DNA of 50,366 nt. Source: a virus. The translations under genes and the position numbers were made by a program. Positions 25,529 through 35,700 of this stretch are shown piece after piece (position 1 is the stretch's first letter; every line of letters begins with the position of its first letter). The notes below the pieces were generated by a model. It saw only the letters and a program-made list of their open reading frames with translations. It ran no database searches and was not told where the DNA came from. The stretch spans positions 1 to 50,366 of the IMG/VR virus record IMGVR_UViG_3300047369_000561. The stretch is one strand, 5' to 3'.

Positions 25529-27091
25529 ATGAGTTGGTCTTTGGCTTTACAGGCCGCACAGTTGATCCCATCGGTCATAGGTGGTTTTAATTCCTTCCGC
25601 GAAGGCCAGAAGGCTGAGAGCCGCGCCGAGCAAGACTACAACGCTCAGCGCGAGCGTGCGGGTCAGATCGACGCCATGGCCAAGCAGCAGATGCAGCTCT
25701 TTAACAATGAGTATGCGGCGCGCGAGGAGATGCGCGACTATTACCGGGATCAAGACGAGATCAACCGGGCGATCCTCCAGAACCAGCGCAACTTTGAGAA
25801 GGAGCGCATGTTCCGTAATGACGCTCAGCTCGCCGCTGAGCGCGATTATTACATCAACCGCCAGATGGACGTTGACCGTGACGCCGCAGCCGAGCGCGCA
25901 CGCCAGCTTCAGAGCCTCATTCAGAACCAAGCCCTTGCCGCCAGCGAGCGCGAGGTCGCCCTCGAGGAACTGAGGAAGGCGCAGGGCATCGCCTCTGGCG
26001 AACGTGAGGAAGACCTCAAGAACTTCCACGAGGCGCAGTTCCAAATGCGCGCCGAACGCCAGTTCGCCATCGAGGAGATGGAGACCAAACGCTCGACCGC
26101 TCGTGCCGAGCGAGACTTCGAACTCCAGCGTCGCCAAGAACTCGAGGGTCGCCTCGACTCCTACGGCCAGACTATGGCCGAACTCCAAGAGAGCTTTGGC
26201 CCTGCACGTCGTATGGCCGAGCTATCCCAGCGTGACATCGACGCCCGCGTCTCGCGCCGTGAGCAGGCCGTCACTGACAACTACGACCGCGTCATCGACC
26301 GTATGGTTGGCGGCAACGAAGCTGACCTCATGCGCCGTGGCATCCAAGGCACCGATCCGGGCGACACTCGCGACCGGATTGCCGCTCGCCTCGCAGACGA
26401 CCTCACCATGCAGCAGATGGCGGCGGGCGATGCAGCTCGTGCCGCCCTCGGCGCAGAGCAGAACATGCTCCTCTCGAATATCCAGGGCGACTACGGTGTA
26501 CGTCAGATGGCGTACAACGACCTCACAGCGGGTCAGATGGCAGGCTTTAACGAGTACGCTGGCCTCCTCAACTCGTCGCCGTCTGCGAACAACTACAACC
26601 TCGACGTGGGCATCAACTCTGCCGCCTACGACCGTGGCATCCAGTCCGCCAACACCTACCAGACGCCGATCCAAATCGGCTCGGCCATCTACGATCAGGC
26701 CATCGGCAGCGGGTTTGGCAACACGATCAACGCGCCAAGCGCCGTCAACGCTCAGACGCTCAGCAGCGCCGCGCTGATGTCACCGTTCGGCCAGACAGGT
26801 TTCGCGGACAGCGACTACATGTCTGCTGCCAACGACAACCTCAACACGCTGATGACCCTCTACACAAACAGCATGAACACCAACCGCAACGCTGCTCAAC
26901 AGGCTGACGACGCGTTCGGGGACCAGTTCAAGACGGGCATCGAGCAAGGCACCGGCCTCTTGCAGACAATGTTCCCCGGTACGTTCGGGTCGCCAATGTT
27001 CTCAGGCCAGAAGACGGGTAGCACCATCATGAACAGCGGTGGCTTCACTCCATACGGCCAGACGTTCTCGAATTACATGGGGTCAAAATAA
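25529..27091 (+). CDS. coiled-coil internal virion / ejection protein
   Basis: A 520-residue protein. Residues 1-20 are mildly hydrophobic, residues 25-260 form a long Glu/Arg/Gln/Ala coiled coil, and residues 270-520 are Gly/Ser/Asn/Ala-rich with short motifs. This build is typical of ejection proteins that line the inside of the head and form the DNA conduit across the envelope. An AAGGAGAAC ribosome site precedes the start. There is no catalytic motif. The gene ends directly at the start of the next (TAA then ATG), consistent with stoichiometric production. Confidence 0.65.
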   Translation: MSWSLALQAAQLIPSVIGGFNSFREGQKAESRAEQDYNAQRERAGQIDAMAKQQMQLFNNEYAAREEMRDYYRDQDEINRAILQNQRNFEKERMFRNDAQLAAERDYYINRQMDVDRDAAAERARQLQSLIQNQALAASEREVALEELRKAQGIASGEREEDLKNFHEAQFQMRAERQFAIEEMETKRSTARAERDFELQRRQELEGRLDSYGQTMAELQESFGPARRMAELSQRDIDARVSRREQAVTDNYDRVIDRMVGGNEADLMRRGIQGTDPGDTRDRIAARLADDLTMQQMAAGDAARAALGAEQNMLLSNIQGDYGVRQMAYNDLTAGQMAGFNEYAGLLNSSPSANNYNLDVGINSAAYDRGIQSANTYQTPIQIGSAIYDQAIGSGFGNTINAPSAVNAQTLSSAALMSPFGQTGFADSDYMSAANDNLNTLMTLYTNSMNTNRNAAQQADDAFGDQFKTGIEQGTGLLQTMFPGTFGSPMFSGQKTGSTIMNSGGFTPYGQTFSNYMGSK

Positions 27092-29665
27092 ATGTTCGGT
27101 GTTGGATTTAACCAAGGCTACCGCAGAGCAGAACAGCGGATTAACACCCGGCGGGCTAAGGTGAACCAAGCCTTCCAGCAATGGAAGCAGGCCAACCCAT
27201 ACGCCTCGGCTGCTGACTTTCAGAACGCCGTCCGCTCTATCGGCGGCGGCGATCTTACTGTGGCCACTGCCCTCCCCGGCCAGCAGGCCATACAACGCAT
27301 GGCCCAGCAGAACCAAGACAAGAAGGCCGAAGACGACCAGCGCAAAAAGTTCGAGGCGATGGAGCGCAAGCTCAACTACAACAACACGCTGATGTCTACG
27401 GTTGGAAATGCCGCTAAACTGATGGGCGACAAAGCCAGCCCAGAAGCAATCGCCCAACAACTCGGCGTCCCCGTGGAGCAAGTAAAGCCTGCCTTCGACA
27501 ACTTTAAGGCTCAGGCCGAGAAAGCCGAAGCTGAGCGCCAGAGAGGCTTGGCGAGCGAGGGGCTTACGATCCTAAACAACGCTTTGGACCAAGGCGTGCG
27601 CGTAGGGCTTCGTGGGCCTGAGCTCACAGAATTTGCGCAGGGCGTTTACCAAGATTGGGCCAGCGTAAAGGGCATTACGATTTCTGCTGGTACTGTCGGG
27701 GGCTCCCCAAGCTCCGAGCAGGCGGCAGTGAACACTGTCATGTCTCGCGGGCAGCAGTTGTCTGACGCCGCTGACAAGCAGGATACGGCTACCGCGTACA
27801 ACACACTGTTGGGCATGACGGGCAGTCCAGCCTTCCAAGAGAAGATACTCGAAGACCCGAGCGCTGCAATCGACGACCTGCTCACGACAGCGCAGCTCGA
27901 CTTCAATTCCAATGTCATGGCGGGAGCGCGCTCGAAGTTAGAAGAAACGGTTCAGGTTCAGGCCGAGCAAGCCTTGGCTCGCCAAGAAAAAGCGAACGTC
28001 AGCCTCGCCACCACTACGTTGCAGGCTCTCAGCCAAACCGAAGAAGGCGCACCAACGCTGGGCTTTGCCATCGACGCCGAGCCGACGATTGATGCAGTCA
28101 CCGCCGAGCTCGAACGCCAAGGCGTCCCTGAAGAACAGGCCCGCGCTGCTGCGCAGCAGGCCACAGAAGCCAGCCAGTCTGTGCGACAGCAAACTTACGA
28201 CAACACTTTCCAGCCCGTGGAACCAGCCAGCGCCATCTCACAGGCCAGCACCAACAGGCTCCAGCGCGCCGAGAGCTTTGTCCGTGGCATCAGCGGCAAA
28301 TTGAAAGAGTCAGGTGTCCCAGTGTTTGCGGGTCAGCAAGCCAACGTAGGGCCAGCCGACCAGAGCATCATGGCCAAAGCTCTCGCGGACATGCAGTACA
28401 GCGACGAAAGCCAAGCCAACGACATCGTGACCGTCATGCTCCAGCACATCAATGAGCAGCGGGACAAAGGCAACCCAACACCCACCGCCCGCGAGCTACA
28501 AGAAGTCGTGCGCGAAGAAGGCATGGGCGGTCAGTTCTTTAGCGATTACCTCGAGCTTCAACAGACCTCACTGTTGGAAGAAGTGGCGCAAGAGTTCGCA
28601 ACAACCCAAGACCTCCTCGACTTCGACACACGAGCAGCCGAAAGCGCTGACCAAAACTATGTGGTGGCCGACGGCGTTGTGGTGGACTTCAGCCGTGACG
28701 GCATCCAAGCCGCTGCCAGCATTGTCGATAATGCCACTCGGCAGGCTGCTCTCAACCCGATCCGACAGGGTTTGAAATACGACCTTGAGGACGCTATGGG
28801 CCACCTTCAGGCGTTTGATGCTAATGCCCTATCCATCGAGAACATGACGGGCCTCGACCCGCAGTATCGCCTTGCATTCGGAACAAAGCTAGACCGCGAC
28901 CTCTACCGCTCCGCCGTCGTGGCACGTATTGATGAACTCAAGCACCGTTTAGACGTGATGCTGCCCCCGGCCTACACCAACAACACCTCCGGCACTGATG
29001 ACAATGGGCTCACACCAGAGCGCCTATTGGGCCACCCCGATTTTGTGTCAGAATTTACGCCTAAAGCTATCGCCGCTTCCATCCGTATGGGTGGCGGGAA
29101 CCGCCGCCAGCCGGGTAAGGACGTGTTCTTTAGCGACGTGGTCAACGCCGACCGAGATACCTACCAGCTCTACGGCTTGAGTCTGGTCGACAGCTTCGAG
29201 GCGAACAGCCAAGCCACACGCAGCAAGTACGGCTTCCAGCAGGGAGCACCTGCGATCTACTCAGCCTTGGTCAACGGGGGCGTCCCAGACGAGCGCGTTG
29301 TTAAGGCAATCGCCAGCGCCATCGAGGCTTACGACTTCTTCCGCAGTGGCGCTCCACTTGGACGGTCGAACCGAGCAGGCGAATACGGTGACTTCGTTGA
29401 CGAACTGATGCCATACCTCACAGACAAGCAGAGGGCTGGCGCAGGATACCTTGCCGCAAACGAAGCACGAGACCGCCATGCTCAGCTTTACGCGCAGTCT
29501 TGGTTCAAATCGGCAATCGCAGGCATGGACCCTGCTGCGCAGGACGCCCTTATCAAAGATTTCACTGCGTTACTCGAGGCAGAGAAGTCGTCGAACAAGG
29601 CTTTGAACAACGCGCATGGCCTTCGCGAAGTAGACCTGCCTCGCCTCCGCGACAGCATGAGCTGA
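27092..29665 (+). CDS. large internal virion protein
   Basis: An 857-residue protein, mainly helical, Gln/Ala/Asp-rich, with no motif I can assign. The N-terminal 150 residues contain basic helices (GYRRAEQRINTRRAKVNQAF), the middle is coiled coil, and the last 300 residues are more globular with aromatic residues. It precedes the giant protein, as large core proteins do in T7-like and marine podoviruses. I see no transglycosylase catalytic Glu pattern with confidence. It is followed by copy G of the late element, so the giant gene may also be expressed separately. Confidence 0.65.
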   Translation: MFGVGFNQGYRRAEQRINTRRAKVNQAFQQWKQANPYASAADFQNAVRSIGGGDLTVATALPGQQAIQRMAQQNQDKKAEDDQRKKFEAMERKLNYNNTLMSTVGNAAKLMGDKASPEAIAQQLGVPVEQVKPAFDNFKAQAEKAEAERQRGLASEGLTILNNALDQGVRVGLRGPELTEFAQGVYQDWASVKGITISAGTVGGSPSSEQAAVNTVMSRGQQLSDAADKQDTATAYNTLLGMTGSPAFQEKILEDPSAAIDDLLTTAQLDFNSNVMAGARSKLEETVQVQAEQALARQEKANVSLATTTLQALSQTEEGAPTLGFAIDAEPTIDAVTAELERQGVPEEQARAAAQQATEASQSVRQQTYDNTFQPVEPASAISQASTNRLQRAESFVRGISGKLKESGVPVFAGQQANVGPADQSIMAKALADMQYSDESQANDIVTVMLQHINEQRDKGNPTPTARELQEVVREEGMGGQFFSDYLELQQTSLLEEVAQEFATTQDLLDFDTRAAESADQNYVVADGVVVDFSRDGIQAAASIVDNATRQAALNPIRQGLKYDLEDAMGHLQAFDANALSIENMTGLDPQYRLAFGTKLDRDLYRSAVVARIDELKHRLDVMLPPAYTNNTSGTDDNGLTPERLLGHPDFVSEFTPKAIAASIRMGGGNRRQPGKDVFFSDVVNADRDTYQLYGLSLVDSFEANSQATRSKYGFQQGAPAIYSALVNGGVPDERVVKAIASAIEAYDFFRSGAPLGRSNRAGEYGDFVDELMPYLTDKQRAGAGYLAANEARDRHAQLYAQSWFKSAIAGMDPAAQDALIKDFTALLEAEKSSNKALNNAHGLREVDLPRLRDSMS

Positions 29666-29668
29666 CCG

Positions 29669-29731
29669 GGACGACATAAGCCCCCTCGCCGTGGCACCTA
29701 GAAAGCAAATCACCAGCTTTTAGAGGATGCC
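29669..29731 (+). promoter_or_regulatory. GGACGACA late element, copy G, with hairpin near ribosome site
   Basis: GGACGACA (29669-29676) lies three bases after a stop codon and 63 bp before the ATG of the giant gene. CTA-G-AAAGC (29698-29706) pairs with GCTTTTAG (29716-29723) with one bulged G, around the loop AAATCACCA. The stem ends inside the TAGAGGA ribosome site, so folding could reduce ribosome access. Confidence 0.5.
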
Positions 29732-32700
29732 ATGGCTTTCGGCTCTCGTTCTGGTGCTCGCTCAGGCGGCACCCCTTCTTACGCTCGCGACATGGACGGC
29801 ACCACGCTGCTCCGCAACCCGTCGTTCCTCGCTGACCTCCGTGACTACTACGGCAAGCGCGGCGTCCATATCGACGACGACTACGATCTCGTATCGAGGT
29901 TCCACCGCGACCAGACGTTTATGGGGATGAACACCATCGGTGGTATCGGTGGTATTCTTAGCGCAAAGTCAGCGAGCAAAGAGAACCGAGCGCAGCAGAA
30001 GCGGCTCCGCCAAGCCTTCCAAAAGCTCCCCATGTTCTTCCAGCCCGGTGGCGTTGGCACTGACCGAGCCGCAGGAAACATTGCCGCCGCTGTAGCCCTC
30101 GACCCTCTGAACCTCGTTGGTTTCGGTGCGGGTGCGGGCGCAGGTGCAGGCATCAAAGCAATCCAAGGCGGCGCAGCCGCTGGTAAAGCCGCACGAGCTG
30201 GCGCTAAAGCAGGTGCCCTCCGTGGCGCAATCGCCGAAGGCGCAGCAGGTGCTGTTGCCGGGGGCGTTATGTCCGGTGTTCAGCAGGGCATCGACCTCGA
30301 GCTGGGCATCCAAGACAACTTCTCGGTTGGCCGCTTAGGCTTCGACGCCGCAGCAGAGGGCGTCATGGGTGGCGCACTTGGCTCCGCATTCGGTGCTGCT
30401 GGTGGTGCGCTCTCGACCCTCCGAGCTCACCGCCCTACCCGGATCGCTGCCGTCAAGAAGATCAACCCGGCACTCGATGACGCTGCGATCAACGCGATGT
30501 CCGACGATCAGATGGCTGCGCTCCTCCGCCAAGGTGGCGTGGATGCTACCGAGCTCGACAAGGCTGGCGCTCAGACAGAGATGGCCATGCCAACTACGCT
30601 CGGTGAGTACGGCGCTCCAAGTGGCGTCGTCGAGGGCGAGGCTATGCCTTCCGAGTTCCCTCAGTACGGCGCTCCGGGCGGGACAGGAACACCTCCGGGC
30701 TTGGCTCCCGGCACAACTGTCGGCCTCCCCCCATCGCCAGCAATGCCGACCACACTCGACTTGCCTGATTTAACCATCCTGCCAGACGAAGGGCTTTCCA
30801 GTGCCAAAGCTGACGCCGACGCCAAACTCGAAAAAATTCAGGCCGACAAAGCCGCTGACCCCGAGTACAAGCCCGACGACGCCGAAGCAGAACTGTCCGA
30901 AATCCAGCGCGCCCTTGATGCAGAAACTCAACGCCGTGCCGAGGCAGCAGAGACACCAAATGCCGAGAGCCCAGAGGCACCAGAGGGAGCAGAAGCTCCT
31001 GATGCCACAGACGAAGCTCCTGTAGCAGCCGCACCCAAAATCCGTGCTGGCAAAGCGGCGCAAGCTCTCGCTGATGCGAATGGCGTGGACATCCCGACCG
31101 TCTTCGCGGGCCAGCGCACGGTCAACAAGACCCAAGTCCAAGAGTACATCACACAACGCGCCTCGGATGAGATCACCTCAGACCCTATTATGGTGTCGGC
31201 AGAAGGCTCACTCAGCAAGGTCGTCTCTGATGTTGAGACAGCAGGCGGCGACGTAACCGACCGCAAGCGCATCATGGCCGAGCTCGAGCGCGAAATCGCC
31301 GACCTCCAAGAACTGGCTGGCGCTAAGCGCCTGTACGACGAGAGCCGTGCCTTCGCGCAGAAGCAGGCTCGAGCCGACAAGAAAGCAGCCGGAGCTGTGG
31401 CCGAAACAGGCCCAGCGCCAACCACCACACGTCTCCAGAAGAAGCAGATCGCAGCTCGGAAAAGAGACATCCTCGAAAACGACCCGACCCTCACTGACGA
31501 GCAAGCCGAAAGCGCTGCAACCAATTCGGTCCTCGGCGTCAAAGAGGAGAGCGTCCCCTCAAACTACGGTGAGACAAAAGGTGGCTCGACCACCGCTCGC
31601 GCTGGCCGTGCGCTTGAGGAAGGCACCGAGGCGGCGGGCAAGTCCATCGAGGTTCGCACTGACGTGCGCACAGGCGAGAAGTTCTACTCGACTCGCACAG
31701 CCAAGATGTTGCGCCGAGGCTTCGACGTGGGTGATGGCCGAACTGTCATCAACAAGAGCGACGTGCCAACCCGAGGCAACATGCCTCGCGAGGAAGCGGT
31801 GGCCACTGCCGAAACAAACGCACGCAATGGCTCTGGCCCGACCGTCGTCGGCTTCACTGCCAAGGTGCCAACCCGCGCACATGGCGGGAAGATGATCGAA
31901 CGTGGCGAGACAGGCTACGCCGATGGCCTGTCCGGCAAAATATTCGCTGACCTCAGTGACTACGAGAAGGTCACGGGCCGTGCAGCCCCAGACTTCACAG
32001 CCTCCGACCGAATGCTGGCTGAAGAAGCCTTCCGTAACGAAGAGATTTCAGCCGCAGAAGCCGCCGAGCTGGTGCGCCAGCACGACGCGAACCAAGTTGC
32101 TGGCAGTTATAACTCGCTGCACAACGTACCGACCCGCAAGGGCAACCTCGTGGCGGCAATCAGGTTTGGTGCAGACGGCGAAGTCCGTGTCATTGGCACC
32201 AACCAGGAGGACGCCGAGGTGGGCCTCCGCGCCATGCTCTCCAAGCGAGGTGGGCCAGAGAGTAACCCAGCGAACTGGGAACTCAGATACGTAGCCCGAC
32301 CTACGGTGAACTCTAACAAGGCGAAGGTCAGAGCCTTCGAAGAAGCCGACCCCGGTGAAACGCTCGAGCAGGCGGCAATCTCGCCTCGTGCCGACGGCAC
32401 ACAGGAAGGTGGCGCACCTCGCCTCGACGACATTAGCGAAGAGACCGCTCCGCTCACCCCCGATCAAAAGCAAAAACTGAAGGAGGTATTCCAGCTCCTC
32501 CCCGGTAGTCGTGGAATAATCCAGAGCCTTGAGATGGGTGGCGCGACTTACGGCATGATCTGGAAGCACATTGAGGGGCTCCAGAGCATCGGCTGGCTCC
32601 GCACTGAAGAAGGCTTAGACCGACTCATTGAAGGGCTCGGCAAGGCTTACGAGGTTCAGGCGCAGCTCTTCCCTCGAGGTGTGCGACTGCCAGAGGTCGA

Positions 32701-35700
32701 GCGCGCAGAGGCGTTACGCGAAGTCGAAGCTCTCCTCGGTGGCCTAGACGACACCGAGCGCAAGAACATCACTGCGTTTTTCGACGACATGCAGACGGGC
32801 GGCGCACCGTTCATGGAAGCCGACGCAAGGTCGCCCTCCTACAACATGCGGAACGGCGAGATAAACTCTACTGTTGGGATGCCATTCCGGCCACGGTCTA
32901 GCGACGCCATGCCGTTTGCAGGCGAGCCGAAGGCAGACGATGTCAACAGCATGTTCGAGGCCAAGAGCCCAGTTGTGATGCACGAAATGATGCACTGGCT
33001 CTATCGCCATGGCATGACTGCCAAAGAGCGTCAGTTCTTCTGGGAAAGCACGCGCAAGTTCTACACCGACGGCACGCTGGACATGACGAAGCTGGACCCG
33101 TTCATTCCAGCAACTCGCAAAAACGGCAATGTAACCGCTGGCCCGACCAACGCATTCGACAGCCCGCAAGAGTTCTTCGCCAATCAGGGCGTTATGTACT
33201 ACATGCAGCGCGAAGCTCAGACGCCTGAGATGAAGAGCTTCTGGAACAAGCTCGCGCATCGCGCCGCCGAGTTCATCAAGCTGGTCCTCGGCAAACAAGT
33301 CGATGACGACCTGCGCCCACTGTTCTCTCGCCTCCTCAGTGACAAGGACGGCGAGCGCTTCCGTCTGCACCAAACCGCAAAGCCACGCCGGGACGAGGGC
33401 ATTCACATCCTAGCCCGGTTCGACCAGCAGCTCGAGCTAGAGGACAAACTGGCAGAGGCCATGGCGGCAGAGGACGACCTCAGCATCGTCGAAAGTGCGA
33501 GAGAGCTCCTCGACTACCTCAACAGTATTGGCACCAGCGCCGCTGAGGCGCAGATGATTGCCAACCGCCAAGGCACCAAGCCCCGCACGACAGGCGTCTT
33601 CAAGGTCGTGCGCCCGCAATACAACGCCATCAAGGCAATGCGTGAAAACCTTTACGAGATCATCACAGGCTCCGCTGCCGATCAAGGCGACGACGGCGCT
33701 TACACAGCGCTGGGTTCTGGCTTCCAAATCGAAGGCGGAACCGACAAGGCCGGGATGATTAAGGACTTGTATGAGGCCGAAGACGGCACGGGCCTCTGGT
33801 CCCTGCTGCGCAAGGTCGATGACCTGTACTCGGCGCAGTACGAACTGGTCGAGAAAGGCCAGCTTTCCCGCCAAGGCCGGACAGGCCGTGTATCTCTAAG
33901 CGCTGAAGCTGATGCCGAGGTGCGCAAGCAGACCAACCGGGCCAAAGCATACCTCGAGCGTCAGTCAGACCTCGCAGCGCGGCTTGACGAAGACAACGTC
34001 TCGCTCGGTGACGCGCTTCTCGATCAAGAGACCGTCCTAGACGAAGCCGACCTGCCTGACGGCAGCGTCGTTTCGGTCGGGTCTCTCTCGATCCGAGACA
34101 TGATGAAAGAAATTCACCGTCTTCGTAACGAGCCAGCCAGCCGTCACCTCGCCCACCTTGTTGGCCGACGGATGCGCGCAGGCGAGTTGCCCCTCAGAGA
34201 CCCTAACATCGACGAAGAGACAGCTCTCGAGTTCCGAGACATGACGACCGAACAGGTGGCCGACGCTGTGTTCGATCTTCTCGAGTATGAGACCAGCGCT
34301 ACTGACTTCACTGACGACGACCTCATCTACGCACTCGCCGAGCTCAAGAGCCGCATCGACGTGAAGGAAGGCGTTGTGAGCTGGGAGGCAGACTTTGCTG
34401 CCGACATGAAGGCTGACCAATCCTACTCCAATTACATGTCGGCACGCCCGACGATCTACCAGCTCCAGCGCAGGATGGACATCCGAGGCGGTGGGGCTGA
34501 AAGCATGCGCACCATGTTCGGTCGTCTGCTCAACATGCGTGGTAAGGGCGTGTCCCGCCCCGGCGATGGCAACCTGCCAATGGAAAGTGACGCCGCTGCA
34601 ATCATCGGAGGAACTTTCTCCAGCTCCGATGGACCGCTCTTGGAAACGAGCTCCTCGTTCCGAGAGCTGCGTAACAAGTTGCGCGGCGTCACCAAAGGCA
34701 TAGCCCGAGGCGACGACAGTGCAATAGCTGACATCGCCGACATGGCTGTGCGCGCCAGCATGTCACCCAGAGAGCGCGAACTCCTCGCTCAACTCGGCGA
34801 CAACGTGGGCGAGACAGTAGCCAAACGCCTACGCGGCGAAGACACGGGCATCAGCGCCCTGCCCAACCGCACCGAGGTAGACGACGTTCTGCGCAAGGCG
34901 CAGGGCAACGTCAGCTACGTCATCAACGGGCTCATCAAGGATGACGCAGCTCGCAAGCGCTACTACCGCTCCGGCCTATACGGTGACATGGACAGCGTGC
35001 TGGCCAACAAGCCATACGCGGACGTGTTCGACGCTCAGAAAGCACTGCCACCAAGCGTGGCCCCAGACGTAGCCCGCGAGATCATGCGGTCAGGCGGTGA
35101 ACGCCTAGCCCGTGGCGTCGAGGGTTACACCTCTGGCACCGCTGGCGAGGGGCAAATCTTCTACGCCCAGACCCCTGACGGTGTTCAGAACCACAATGGT
35201 GGCGTCTTCTCTGGTGGCCCGGCGGGTGCAGCGATCTACATCTCCACCTCGCCACAGGGTGTCGGCCAGCGCCGTCGTCCCGGCAAGGCGGTCATGCCCG
35301 CCATCACCGAGGAACTGAAGAGCCGCTTGGCGTTTCTGGAAGCCCGCCTCAAAAAAGTGCGGGGCAAGATCGACGAGGGCGGCGAGCATCTGACTGTCCA
35401 CAAGTCAGAGCGGAACAACCTGCTGAAGAACATCAAGTCGATCCGCAACGCAATGGCGGAGAACAACACACCCGCGCTCGGCGTCACGCCCGTCATCATG
35501 GCAGGCCGCAGCATCGCCGACCTCACCAGCGGCACCACACACAACACCTCAGAGGGTTTGCCTCGGGCTATCGCCGACTACCTCGCTCGTACAAACCCAA
35601 GCGCTGCTCAGTCCTACCGAGCCGAGCTCATCAACAAGGAAACGGTGAAGGGCTCCGAGCTGATGCAAGCTCTGACCCGCAGCGTAGGGGCGAACCGCCT